Shown here piece after piece: positions 39,698 to 48,637 of a stretch of 64,000 nt of DNA; within the stretch, counting starts at the first letter, position 1; every line of letters begins with the position of its first letter. The stretch lies in assembly GCA_031412335.1 (NCBI GenBank), contig JANOCT010000022.1, positions 52,421 to 116,420 of the forward strand, given 5' to 3'. The notes below the pieces were generated by a model. The model did no database searches and had not been told where the DNA came from. It saw nothing but the letters and a program-made list of their open reading frames with translations. The DNA is from JBBQYA01 sp031412335. GTDB lineage: Bacteria; Bacteroidota; Bacteroidia; Sphingobacteriales; Sphingobacteriaceae. Made by a program: the position numbers and the translations under genes.

Positions 39698-40411
39698 TTA
39701 ATTAAAATCCATTAACTCATTCAAACTAATTCTGCCTTCATAAATAGCTTTACCTATAATTGCTGCTTCACAACCTAAATCTTTAAGATTAATTAAATCT
39801 TGTAAATCAGAAACACCGCCACTTGCAATCAATTTAATTTTTGTTTTATTCATAATATCAATATACAAATCCAATGCTGGGCCTTCCAAGGTTCCGTCTT
39901 TTGAGATATCTGTGCAAATAGCATACTCTATGCCTTTTGACTGATAAAATTCTATAAAGTCAACAACATCAAAATCTGTTTTTGAAAGCCAGCCATTGAT
40001 AGCAATGGTTCTGTTTAAACAATCTGCACCAAGTATTATTTTATCAGCTCCATATTTATTAATCCAATTAATAAATAAATCTTGATCATAAACTGCAATA
40101 CTACCACCTGTAATTTTACTTGCACCATTATCAAATGCAATTTTAATATCTTCATTACTCTTAATACCACCACCAAAATCAACTATTAAATTTGTTTTTG
40201 TAGTAATTTCATTTAAGATTTTATAATTGATGATTTGCTTGGACTTTGCACCATCTAAATCAACTAAATGCAAATATTTTATACCATAACTTTCAAAATT
40301 TTTTGCAACTTCTAAAGGATTTTCATTATATATTTTAGCGGTAGAATAATCTCCATTTTGAAGTCTAACACATTTCCCATTTAAAATATCTATTGCTGGA
40401 ATAATTCTCAT
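39698..40411 (-). CDS. hisA: ProFAR isomerase
   Basis: 237 residues. RIIPAIDILNGKCVRLQNGD with Asp8, LHLVDLDGAKSKQ, VDFGGGIKS, CTDISKDGTLEGP with the second catalytic Asp, and IASGGVSDLQDL. Half-barrel repeat like HisF. Overlaps hisH by 4 bp. Confidence 0.96.
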   Translation of the reverse strand: MRIIPAIDILNGKCVRLQNGDYSTAKIYNENPLEVAKNFESYGIKYLHLVDLDGAKSKQIINYKILNEITTKTNLIVDFGGGIKSNEDIKIAFDNGASKITGGSIAVYDQDLFINWINKYGADKIILGADCLNRTIAINGWLSKTDFDVVDFIEFYQSKGIEYAICTDISKDGTLEGPALDLYIDIMNKTKIKLIASGGVSDLQDLINLKDLGCEAAIIGKAIYEGRISLNELMDFN

Positions 40412-40986
40412 AAGGATAAAAAATTGCGTAAAACTTGTTCGCCTTCTTCAGCAGATTTCTCTGGGTGAAATTGAGTTGCAAAAAAATTATCTTTTTGCAG
40501 AGCTGCACTAAACGTATTTATATAATTGCAAGTAGCAATTGTTGAATTACTTACCGAAGCATAATAACTATGGACAAAATAGAAATGAGAGTTGATATTA
40601 ATATTATTTAATAATGGACCAGAAATATTTTCTATTGTGTTCCATCCTACATGGGGTACTAAATCAGTATTCGGAAATTTTTTAACTACGGAATCAAAAA
40701 TCCCTAAACAAACTGTATTTCCTTCTTCAGATGATTTACACATTAATTGCAAACCAAGGCAAATACCAAGAAAAGGTTGCGTTAAATTAATTATAAGTTG
40801 ATCCAAATTTTTCTCTTTCAAGTATTCCATAGCCGATTTTGCTTCTCCTACACCTGGGAAAATAACTTTTTCGGCATTTTTAATAAGCGATGGATCATCA
40901 GTAACAATACATTCAAATCCTAAACGCTTAATAGCATTTTCAACAGATTTTATATTTCCAGCATTATACTTTATTATTACAATCAT
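40408..40986 (-). CDS. hisH: Imidazole glycerol phosphate synthase, glutaminase subunit
   Basis: 192 residues. Nucleophile Cys in FLGICLGLQLMCKSSEEG, oxyanion-strand VIFPGVGEAKSAME, and HFYFVHSYY plus TQFHPEKSAEEG with the His-Glu pair. Supplies ammonia to HisF. Overlaps hisB and hisA by 4 bp each. Confidence 0.96.
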   Translation of the reverse strand: MIVIIKYNAGNIKSVENAIKRLGFECIVTDDPSLIKNAEKVIFPGVGEAKSAMEYLKEKNLDQLIINLTQPFLGICLGLQLMCKSSEEGNTVCLGIFDSVVKKFPNTDLVPHVGWNTIENISGPLLNNININSHFYFVHSYYASVSNSTIATCNYINTFSAALQKDNFFATQFHPEKSAEEGEQVLRNFLSL

Positions 40987-42074
40987 AAAATTCCTTTAGT
41001 ACTCGGTATTGAATTTAACCCTGATTTTGAAACGGCCATTTTTATAACTTTTCCGAAAGCTTTAAATATGGATTCAATTTTATGGTGCTCATTTTCACCG
41101 GTGGCTTCAATATTTAAATTACATTTTGCTTGGTCAGAAAAAGATTTGAAAAAATGAAAAAACATTTCAGTTGGCATTTCACCAATTTTTTCTCTAACAA
41201 AATTTACGTCCCAAACCAACCATGACCTTCCTCCAAAATCAATTGCAACCTGAGCTAAGCAGTCGTCCATTGGTAATAGAAATCCATATCTTTCAATTCC
41301 TTTTTTATTACCTAATGTCTTTAACATTGCTTCACCGAACGTTAAAGCCACATCTTCAATTGTATGATGTTCATCAATGTGCAAATCACCTTTTACATTT
41401 ATGAATAAATCTAAATTTCCATGTTTGGCAATTTGCTCCAACATGTGATCAAAAAAACCAATTCCAGTATCTATTTTACTATTTCCAGAACCATCAATAT
41501 TTAATTCTATTTCAATACTTGTTTCATTTGTTTTTCTAGATAAGTTAATCTTTCTAGGTTCAGATTTTAATTGCTTATAAATATCAAACCAATTATTTGT
41601 ACATAAAACTGCTAAATCAGATTTCTCTTTGCTCAAGTAAATACCTTTACATTTTAAGTTATTCGCTAACTCTAAATCTGTAATTCTATCTCCAATTACA
41701 AATGAATTTTCCATATCATAATTACCATACATATATTTTGTAAGCATTCCAGTATTTGGTTTTCTATTTTGCGAGTTTTCTTCTGGAAAAGAATGATCTA
41801 TTAAAATTTCCGAAAATTCAATTCCTTCATTTTTAAATGCTTGTAACATTTTATTATGCGCCAACAAAAATGAACCTTTAGGAAAAGATGATGTACCAAG
41901 CCCATCTTGATTCGTGACCATTACGAGCTCGTAGTCTAATTCTTGCACTATTTTTGATAAATATTGAAACACTCCAGGATAAAATTCCAACTTTTCTAAA
42001 CTATCAACTTGGAAATCAATTGGTGGCTCAATAATCAACGTTCCATCTCTATCAATAAATAATATTTTTTTCAT
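40983..42074 (-). CDS. hisB: Bifunctional histidinol-phosphatase / imidazoleglycerol-phosphate dehydratase
   Basis: 363 residues. HAD phosphatase domain (1-165): LFIDRDGTLIIEPP with the DxD nucleophile, VMVTNQDGLG and FVIGDRITDLELA. The zinc-loop cysteines usual in E. coli HisB-N are not obvious; the loop here is SFPEENSQNRKPNTGML. Dehydratase domain (175-363): GIGFFDHMLEQIAKHG, DEHHTIEDVALTFGEA, FHFFKSFSDQAKCNL and ENEHHKIESIFKAFG with the manganese-binding His pairs. Steps 6 and 8. Overlaps hisC by 4 bp. Confidence 0.95.
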   Translation of the reverse strand: MKKILFIDRDGTLIIEPPIDFQVDSLEKLEFYPGVFQYLSKIVQELDYELVMVTNQDGLGTSSFPKGSFLLAHNKMLQAFKNEGIEFSEILIDHSFPEENSQNRKPNTGMLTKYMYGNYDMENSFVIGDRITDLELANNLKCKGIYLSKEKSDLAVLCTNNWFDIYKQLKSEPRKINLSRKTNETSIEIELNIDGSGNSKIDTGIGFFDHMLEQIAKHGNLDLFINVKGDLHIDEHHTIEDVALTFGEAMLKTLGNKKGIERYGFLLPMDDCLAQVAIDFGGRSWLVWDVNFVREKIGEMPTEMFFHFFKSFSDQAKCNLNIEATGENEHHKIESIFKAFGKVIKMAVSKSGLNSIPSTKGIL

Positions 42075-43099
42075 TTTATATTTTGTAATGCCTTTATTAA
42101 CTTTTGGTTTTCAATTGAACTACCAACAGTAATTCGTATACAATCTTTCACTATTTTATTCCTATTTCTAGTAATTACATTATTCTTAATTAGTTCATTG
42201 TAAACTTTATCAGCATCTTTCACTTTAATTAATAAAAAATTTGCATCCGAAGGGTATACTTCAATTACATTTAAATTATTTTTCAATTGCAAGAAAAGTA
42301 TTTCTCTTTGAATCAAAATATCATTTTTGTTCCTTTCGAATTCACTTATGTTATTTAATGAAATAAGTGCTTCTTCTTGATTTAATTTGCTAATATTATA
42401 AGGTGATTTAATTTTATTAAAAAGAGAAATAATATAAGGATTAGAAAAACCTAATCCAATTCTAGCAGCAGCCAAACCCCAAGCTTTGCTCAATGTTTGC
42501 ATGACGATTAAATTGGGATATAAGTTGATTCTATGTAAAAAAGAATCCTCAGCACTAAAATCAATGTATGCTTCATCTAAAACTACTATTCCTTTAAAAT
42601 TTTCTAATAACCAATCAATATTTTTAATCGTATTTCCAGTTGGATTATTTGGTGAACAAACAAAAATTACTTTAATCAATTCATCATTTAAATAATCATT
42701 AAGTGCTAATTTATCTACCTGGAAACTATCATTAAGTGGTATATTAATTAATTCTATATTATTAATTCCAGCAGAAACTTGGTACATTCCATACGTAGGA
42801 AAAAAAGTAATTGCTTTATCAATTCCGGGATTACAAAATATTCTATAAATTAAATCAATCACTTCATCACTTCCATTTCCAATAAAAATATTTTCAAAAG
42901 AAATTGATTTTAATTCTGCTAATTTTTGCTTTAAATTCTTTTGCTGAGGATCTGGATATCTATTTAAAACGCCAAAAGGATTCTCATTTGCATCTAAAAA
43001 TACTCCATTCTCTCCATCATAATCATTTCTTGCGCTGGAGTATGGTTGTAGTTCTAAGATATTTTTCCTAACTAGTTTTTCAATATTCATACTATTCAA
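42071..43099 (-). CDS. hisC: Histidinol-phosphate aminotransferase
   Basis: 342 residues from MNSMNIEKLV; the second Met at 43090 is also possible and would give a 1-bp gap to hisD instead of an 8-bp overlap. DANENPFG near 33, IGNGSDEVIDLIYRIF, CSPNNPTGNTI, VLDEAYIDF and the PLP Lys in QTLSKAWGLAAARIG near 205. Fold-type I aminotransferase, step 7. Confidence 0.95.
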   Translation of the reverse strand: MNSMNIEKLVRKNILELQPYSSARNDYDGENGVFLDANENPFGVLNRYPDPQQKNLKQKLAELKSISFENIFIGNGSDEVIDLIYRIFCNPGIDKAITFFPTYGMYQVSAGINNIELINIPLNDSFQVDKLALNDYLNDELIKVIFVCSPNNPTGNTIKNIDWLLENFKGIVVLDEAYIDFSAEDSFLHRINLYPNLIVMQTLSKAWGLAAARIGLGFSNPYIISLFNKIKSPYNISKLNQEEALISLNNISEFERNKNDILIQREILFLQLKNNLNVIEVYPSDANFLLIKVKDADKVYNELIKNNVITRNRNKIVKDCIRITVGSSIENQKLIKALQNIK

Positions 43100-44387
43100 C
43101 TAAATTATTAATGCTTTTTAACCTAACACTGACTGCATTTTTATGAGCAAAAAGTCCTTCTGCCTCTGCCATTGATTCAATAGCAGGCCCAATTTTTTTA
43201 ATTCCCTTTTTTGTTATTTTTTGAAAAGTTATTTTTTTCAAAAAAGAATCTAATGAAACTCCACTATAATTTTTCGCATAGCCGTTGGTGGGTAATGTAT
43301 GATTGGTACCACTTGCATAATCTCCGGCACTCTCACAACTGTAATTACCTAAAAACACAGATCCAGCATTTACAATTCCTTTTACCAGTTTTTCTGATTT
43401 GCGAACAGCAAAAATTAGATGCTCGGGTGCATATAAGTTGCTGAATTCCAAACACTCACCTATATTTTCAAATACGATACTTTTACTATTCTTCAATGCA
43501 GCTAATGCGATATCTTTTCTTGGTAATAATGGTAACTGAATTTCTATTTCTGTTAATATATCTTCAATTACTTTTTCCGAATCAGATAGTAAAATAACCT
43601 GACTGTCTAAACCATGCTCTGCTTGGGACAATAAATCAGCTGCAATAAATTTTGGAATACTAGATGAATCAGCGATAATTAACAATTCACTTGGCCCAGC
43701 TGGCATATCGATTGCCAAACCAAAATTTAATGAATATTGCTTTGCAGCCGTAACATATTGATTGCCAGGACCAAATATTTTAAAGACTTTAGGAATTGAT
43801 TTTGTACCAAAAGTTAAAGCAGCAATTGCTTGAATACCACCCACTCTAAAAATTGAAGATATTCCAATTAAATTGGCTGTGTATAGTATTGCTGGATTTA
43901 TTTGTCCATTTTTATCTGGTGCTGAACATAAAATTATTTCATTACAACCTGCAATTTTTGCAGGTATACCAAGCATTAATACAGTTGAAAATAATGGTGC
44001 TGTTCCACCAGGAATATAAATACCAACTTTCTCAATCGCTCGATTTTCTCTCCAACACGTTACACCTTTTGAAGTTTTTATCTTTTTAGAGGTATCAATC
44101 TGCGATTTATGAAATTTTTCAATATTATTTTTTGCAATTTCAATCGCTTCTTTTAATTCAGAACTTACTGAATTACTTGCATTTTCAATTTCCTGTTTGC
44201 TTACCAAAAAGTCGTTAACATGTACATGGTCGTATATAAATGTATATTTAGACAAAGCTATTTCACCTTCATTTTCAACTTCATAGAAAATGTTACTAAC
44301 TAACTTTGAAAGATTTTCTTTTGCAATTTTAGGTCTTTCAGCAATTAAATTCCAACGTGCCTTCTCTGGATTTTTTATAATTTTCAT
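43092..44387 (-). CDS. hisD: Histidinol dehydrogenase
   Basis: 431 residues. GTAPLFSTVLMLGIPAKIAG near 130, GPGNQYVTAAKQY, DMPAGPSELLIIAD, DLLSQAEHGLDSQVIL with zinc-site residues, and NHTLPTNGYAKNYSGVS with catalytic Glu/His nearby. Two successive NAD oxidations give histidine. 8 bp from hisG. Confidence 0.96.
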   Translation of the reverse strand: MKIIKNPEKARWNLIAERPKIAKENLSKLVSNIFYEVENEGEIALSKYTFIYDHVHVNDFLVSKQEIENASNSVSSELKEAIEIAKNNIEKFHKSQIDTSKKIKTSKGVTCWRENRAIEKVGIYIPGGTAPLFSTVLMLGIPAKIAGCNEIILCSAPDKNGQINPAILYTANLIGISSIFRVGGIQAIAALTFGTKSIPKVFKIFGPGNQYVTAAKQYSLNFGLAIDMPAGPSELLIIADSSSIPKFIAADLLSQAEHGLDSQVILLSDSEKVIEDILTEIEIQLPLLPRKDIALAALKNSKSIVFENIGECLEFSNLYAPEHLIFAVRKSEKLVKGIVNAGSVFLGNYSCESAGDYASGTNHTLPTNGYAKNYSGVSLDSFLKKITFQKITKKGIKKIGPAIESMAEAEGLFAHKNAVSVRLKSINNLVE

Positions 44388-44395
44388 TCTTATTT

Positions 44396-45253
44396 TTACA
44401 AAATCATTTTTTCAATTGGCATTACTAAAATCCCTTGCGCACCCATAATTTTAAGTTGTTCTATTACTTCCCAGAATTGATCTTCTTTTACAACGGAATG
44501 AATGCTGCTCCAGCCATCGGTAGCAAGTGGTAAAATACTTGGGCTTTTCATACCTGGTAAAATTCTACTTATTTCTTTTATGGAGCTATTAGGAGCATTT
44601 AAAACAATGTATTTGTTTTCATAAGAATTCCGGACTGCCTCCATTCTAAATAATAATTGTTTAAGAATTTTGCTTTTTTCTTCGTTTAAATCATGATTCG
44701 CGATAAGTACCGCTTCACTTTTACAAACCACCTCTACTTCTTTTAACCCATTCATTAATAAGGTACTACCCGAACTTACGATATCAAAAATAGCATTTGC
44801 TAATCCTATTCCTGGTGCAATTTCTACACTACCTCCAATTTCTTCAATCTCTACATTTAAGTGATTATCCTTGCAAAATTTTTGCAGAATTCTTGGGTAA
44901 CTAGTTGCAATCTTTTTTTTATTGAAATAGTTCAGGTTTTCGTAAATCTCGTCTTTTGGAATTGCGAGTGAAAGCTTACAATTTGCGAAACCTAGTTTTT
45001 TAATTATCTGAATATTTTTATCTTTTTCCCAAACTTCATTTTCCCCTAGAATACCAATATCTGCAACTCCTTGCTCAACATATTGCGGAATATCATCGTC
45101 TCTTAGAAATAAAACCTCGATAGGGAAATTAATTGCTTCGTTCTTTAGTTTCCTATCTTCATTAGATAACTTGATTCCGCATTCATTTAATAATTTTAAC
45201 GATTTTTCGCTTAATCTGCCATTTTTCTGAATGGCAATTTTTATTTTACTCAT
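44396..45253 (-). CDS. hisG: ATP phosphoribosyltransferase (long form)
   Basis: 285 residues from MSKIKIAIQKNGRLSEKS. The frame remains open to 45349, but those 32 codons lie across the attenuator terminator and are rejected. Catalytic domain: DIGILGENEVWEKDKN, PRILQKFCKDNH and the PRPP loop GGSVEIAPGIGLANAIFDIV then SSGSTL. The C-terminal 75-residue ACT-like domain (YIVLNAPNSSIKEISRILPG then MKSPSI) is the regulatory domain of the long form, so histidine feedback inhibition is expected. First structural gene of the his operon. Confidence 0.95.
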   Translation of the reverse strand: MSKIKIAIQKNGRLSEKSLKLLNECGIKLSNEDRKLKNEAINFPIEVLFLRDDDIPQYVEQGVADIGILGENEVWEKDKNIQIIKKLGFANCKLSLAIPKDEIYENLNYFNKKKIATSYPRILQKFCKDNHLNVEIEEIGGSVEIAPGIGLANAIFDIVSSGSTLLMNGLKEVEVVCKSEAVLIANHDLNEEKSKILKQLLFRMEAVRNSYENKYIVLNAPNSSIKEISRILPGMKSPSILPLATDGWSSIHSVVKEDQFWEVIEQLKIMGAQGILVMPIEKMIL

Positions 45254-45293
45254 GTTTTGTTTAATTGAGATGAGCAAACAAATAAAGAGTAAA

Positions 45294-45330
45294 TAAAAAA
45301 CCCCAGACTGTTTGCTCAGCTGGGGTTTAT
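45294..45330 (-). terminator. Attenuator terminator of the his operon
   Basis: Stem AAACCCCAG/CTGGGGTTT around CTGAGCAAACAGT, followed by TTTTTT on the minus strand. It lies about 20 bases after the hisL stop and 40 bases before hisG. Confidence 0.88.
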
Positions 45331-45349
45331 AATATTGTATTTTACACAA

Positions 45350-45412
45350 TCATCTTCTGCCTGCTATTGAGCTGGAAAGTGAATGATGAAGATGTAAATT
45401 GATTGGGTACAT
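45350..45412 (-). CDS. hisL: his operon leader peptide
   Basis: A 20-codon ORF, MYPINLHLHHSLSSSIAGRR, ending TGA. Three His codons lie within four positions (7, 9, 10), as in known His leader peptides. Downstream CCAGCTCA in the same transcript can pair with TGAGC in the terminator loop, a possible antiterminator. A stalled ribosome at the His codons would free this pairing and let transcription reach hisG. Promoter not certain; TATATTAC at about 45427 is a weak -7 candidate. Confidence 0.83.
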   Translation of the reverse strand: MYPINLHLHHSLSSSIAGRR

Positions 45413-45479
45413 AAAACTTTCTTTTTAGTAATATAAAGTTTAAACTAAAAATAACATCAATTGTTTTAAACTAAGATTT

Positions 45480-45773
45480 TTATTTTACAGCTAAAATATC
45501 CACAAACTCAATAATTGGAGCAGCAGAAAACAATTCATCTGCGTTAGCCATTAATGCTGCGGCTATTTCTCCTTGCAGATGAGCTTTTCTAGCTGAATCC
45601 GTTTCGAAAGTATCAAATATCCCAAATGTGCTTTCACTGATTTGTAATCCGTACCATCGTAATGTATCTGGTTCTGCTTCAGCTAATGGTAAGGCAGACT
45701 TCAAAAAATCCGAAACTTGTTTTTCTTTTCCAGGTTTAGCTTCTACTCTTGCTAGTAATGCAAATCTTTCCAT
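45480..45773 (-). CDS. ABM-domain (YgiN-like) monooxygenase family protein
   Basis: 97 residues, the typical size. ALLARVEAKPGKEKQVSDFL and TLRWYGLQISESTFGIFDTF, then ARKAHLQGEIAAALMANADE, follow the antibiotic-biosynthesis-monooxygenase ferredoxin-like fold, a cofactor-free oxidation of quinol or polyketide-like substrates in studied members. The substrate is unknown here. Stands alone 68 bp before the his leader region. Confidence 0.85.
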   Translation of the reverse strand: MERFALLARVEAKPGKEKQVSDFLKSALPLAEAEPDTLRWYGLQISESTFGIFDTFETDSARKAHLQGEIAAALMANADELFSAAPIIEFVDILAVK

Positions 45774-45950
45774 TAGTGTTATTCTTTAAACTTCTTTTAA
45801 AATAACGAAATTTTTGAATTGTAAGTTTTTTTAAGTTGAAGTTTTTTTATCAACAAATTATGTTGAAATTTTCTAAAAGACTTCCATTATAAATCTAAAC
45901 CATTATAATAAAAAAGAAAAATGAAAATTAGCATTGAAAAAAACAATATC

Positions 45951-47363
45951 TCATTGCTTTATAAACTTTAAAGAATTTTGATACTTTCCGATTTTACTTC
46001 TAAGAAAATAAGTTCCTGGCTCAAGATTTTCGATATTTACTATCTCTTGGTTTAATCCTTTGACTAAACCCTTACTCTTGGTTGCAAAGACTAAACTTCC
46101 ATTTAAAGAAACAATTTCTAGTGTGTTAGGACTAGGTTTTTCTACATCTATTGATACGTTTAAAACATCATTTACAGGGTTTGGAAAAACAGAAATAGCG
46201 ATTCTGTTTTTGTCAATTTCCATATTTATACCCGTTGTTGTTTTATTTATTGTCAATGATATACTGCTTATGTGCAATGTTTCATGATTATCTATTTTCA
46301 CTAACGCTGTAGTATCTACCATATCCATTGATAAAATGTGAGAGCCAATACTTAAATTATTTTGATCGATCTTTACTGAATCTACATTTTTTCCAATCTG
46401 CAAGCCATCAAGTTCCCAAATCGTTTTTAAGGTATTTGGTAAAGGTTTCATAATTTCTGTCAATTTGAAATCTAAAAAACGATTGCTCGAATTGACAATT
46501 GAATTAGTTGGTAAGTAACTTACGATCGGATCAACGCGATTATGAACAGACTCAATAATTGTTTGAGAACAAACTCTGCAAAAATCAACGCCTAAGAATC
46601 TCATTTTGCAATTTTGATGTGGCCTGTACCAATTTCCTGAATTTCCACCGCAACAATGCTGATAAATTCCTACTCCATTTAATCCAACCCAGTTTTTCCA
46701 TTTCACTAAATTGGGGTTAGTTTGTTGAGTCATATTATTATTTTCGGATGCGTAACTATCGCCTGGATAATATTCATCTTTTAATGCCGCAAAGGAATGA
46801 CCTACTTCATGAGAAGTAACTTCAAAACTTGATGGACCATTGGTTGAAGTAGAATAAGCACCACCAGAACCTCCATAATATGGAGTATTTGCTACAATAA
46901 GTACCTGATCATAATTTGGAAAATTATTAGCTAAAACATTAATAATATTTGAATTATTTAATGGCACTATTAGTCTGTGTATTCCAAAATAATCAAATGT
47001 ACAGCCCAAATATGTTGAAGGATTTGAAACCGGAACAGCTGGTGAAGCCGTATTACAATCTGTTGCATTATTCGGATGTTTTGCGCCAGTTTCGGCTGAT
47101 ATAACCTTGATTGCAAACACATTGAAGTATTTTAAATAATTACTAAATGGTGCTTGCGATAATACATACGTTGATAGATTTTGGGCATCAACAATAAAAT
47201 CTTCTTGTTCCGAACTAGTATAACCATCACCCATGATTACAAGGTTGATGTATTTAGTTTCGTCGCCATTATATTGTAGCGTATCTACTTCAAAAACCTG
47301 AGCATTTAGATTATTAACAATAAAAGTTATGAGTACAATTAAGAGTGTAGAATACTTTTTCAT
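45951..47363 (-). CDS. Secreted M64-type metallopeptidase with T9SS sorting domain
   Basis: 470 residues. Signal peptide MKKYSTLLIVLITFIVNNLN then AQ. Residues 35-270 resemble M64: NLVIMGDGYTSSEQEDFI near 41, LIVANTPYYGGSGG, and the zinc-binding TSHEVGHSFAALKDEYY near 187-203. A cysteine-rich segment follows (QHCCGGNSGNWYRPHQNC, CRVCSQTII). The last 85 residues are a type A type IX secretion sorting domain (ISVFPNPVNDVLNVSI, LEPGTYFLRSKIG). Exported through T9SS and probably surface-attached. Overlaps the upstream lipoprotein gene by 4 bp. Confidence 0.92.
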   Translation of the reverse strand: MKKYSTLLIVLITFIVNNLNAQVFEVDTLQYNGDETKYINLVIMGDGYTSSEQEDFIVDAQNLSTYVLSQAPFSNYLKYFNVFAIKVISAETGAKHPNNATDCNTASPAVPVSNPSTYLGCTFDYFGIHRLIVPLNNSNIINVLANNFPNYDQVLIVANTPYYGGSGGAYSTSTNGPSSFEVTSHEVGHSFAALKDEYYPGDSYASENNNMTQQTNPNLVKWKNWVGLNGVGIYQHCCGGNSGNWYRPHQNCKMRFLGVDFCRVCSQTIIESVHNRVDPIVSYLPTNSIVNSSNRFLDFKLTEIMKPLPNTLKTIWELDGLQIGKNVDSVKIDQNNLSIGSHILSMDMVDTTALVKIDNHETLHISSISLTINKTTTGINMEIDKNRIAISVFPNPVNDVLNVSIDVEKPSPNTLEIVSLNGSLVFATKSKGLVKGLNQEIVNIENLEPGTYFLRSKIGKYQNSLKFIKQ

Positions 47364-47821
47364 AAGGATATATTTACAGTTGCAATTTTATTCTTTATTT
47401 GATTATGTAATTTTTCAAAAATAATTATTTGTTCAATTTTTGATGTTGATTCAAAGCGTATAAAAAATTCTTCTTTTTTTACCATTGTATCCAAAACAGC
47501 AAAATTATTAGATTCATTTAAATATTCTATATGCTTTTTTAAAGGATGCTCAATAGTAATACTATCGACAATTATTTTAGGATTTTTAAGATAGATTGTT
47601 AAAAAATTATCACCATTATAACTATTCTGAGGTTGATATTTTAGCTTACCTGCTACTTTAGATTTACTTACTAATTGTATTTGGCTAAAATTTGATGAAT
47701 CTCTTTTGATTGATAACAAAATAAAATTTATACTACTTTGATCAGACTTGTTGTCAATTTGCAAATTTCTTCGACCAACACAGGAAGTAATCAGTAATAT
47801 CGAAAAAAGTAATACTTTCAT
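47360..47821 (-). CDS. Small lipoprotein of unknown function
   Basis: 153 residues with lipobox LLITSC (Cys14). No domain recognised; mostly beta-strand-like with Lys/Asn/Ile-rich segments. Start overlaps the M64 peptidase gene by ATGA, so it is translated together with it and may be a surface partner or inhibitor; that is inference from position only. Confidence 0.7.
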   Translation of the reverse strand: MKVLLFSILLITSCVGRRNLQIDNKSDQSSINFILLSIKRDSSNFSQIQLVSKSKVAGKLKYQPQNSYNGDNFLTIYLKNPKIIVDSITIEHPLKKHIEYLNESNNFAVLDTMVKKEEFFIRFESTSKIEQIIIFEKLHNQIKNKIATVNISL

Positions 47822-47963
47822 TTAAAAATTTAATTTATAATAGATGAAGCTACAATTTTTTTTAAAAATTTGCCAGATTTTAATTCATAAATTTAAGACA
47901 AAAAGTAGAAATTTGCTTTCCACTCCAAAATTCTAACTAACATTACAGAGGTGTTTTTCTTAT

Positions 47964-48539
47964 ATGAAGATTCTTTTACTTGATAATTACGACAGTTTCA
48001 CGTTTAATCTATTTCATTTGATTGAAAAAATAAGTGATTTTGAAATACAAGTAATTCGAAATGATGAGATAAAAGCCAATGAATGTTCTAGGTTTAATGC
48101 GATCATTTTATCTCCAGGGCCAGGTTTACCGAATCAGGCAGGCAATATGATGGATATTATAGAAAGCTGGAAAAAAGACAAACCGATTTTAGGAGTTTGT
48201 TTAGGCCATCAAGCTTTATCAATTTCATGTGGGGCAATTCTTCAAAATCTCCCAAACGTATTTCATGGCGTTGCTACTCCTCTTTATTTTGATGAAAATG
48301 ATCTACTTTTTAACACTTTTATGCAAGGAAGTTTAGTTGGTAGATATCATTCTTGGGTAATAAATGAAGAAAGTTTGCCTAGCGACATTTCAATAATTGC
48401 CAGAGATGCGGATAAAAATATTATGGCTATTAAACATCAAGTTTATCCATTTTATGGAGTCCAATTTCATCCGGAAAGTATTTTAACTACTGATGGAGAA
48501 ATTTTTCTAAAAAACTGGTTGAATATTTATTTCTCATAA
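47964..48539 (+). CDS. pabA: Second TrpG/PabA-type glutamine amidotransferase
   Basis: 191 residues. MKILLLDNYDSFTFNLFHLI, oxyanion loop SPGPGLPNQAG, nucleophile Cys in GVCLGHQALSISCG, and GVQFHPESILTTDG. All catalytic residues are present. As trpG is already in the trp operon, this copy probably serves 4-amino-4-deoxychorismate synthesis for folate, although no pabB or pabC is adjacent. It may also be shared with TrpE. Plus strand, own transcription unit. Confidence 0.8.
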   Translation: MKILLLDNYDSFTFNLFHLIEKISDFEIQVIRNDEIKANECSRFNAIILSPGPGLPNQAGNMMDIIESWKKDKPILGVCLGHQALSISCGAILQNLPNVFHGVATPLYFDENDLLFNTFMQGSLVGRYHSWVINEESLPSDISIIARDADKNIMAIKHQVYPFYGVQFHPESILTTDGEIFLKNWLNIYFS

Positions 48540-48637
48540 CCAAGGCTTCGTTTTTCAAATAGGTTGCGTATTCATACTATAATTTAATTGAATTTGTCTA
48601 TTTTAGGTCTCTTAATTACTTACTCAAACACTATTTT

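Noticed and set aside
45254..45349. N-terminal extension of HisG
   Set aside because: Runs over the attenuator terminator; HisG proteins start at the chosen Met.
36172..48539. Second TrpG at 47964 as a duplicate of the trp-operon trpG
   Set aside because: Sequences are clearly diverged and the copy is separately transcribed; a PabA role is more likely.
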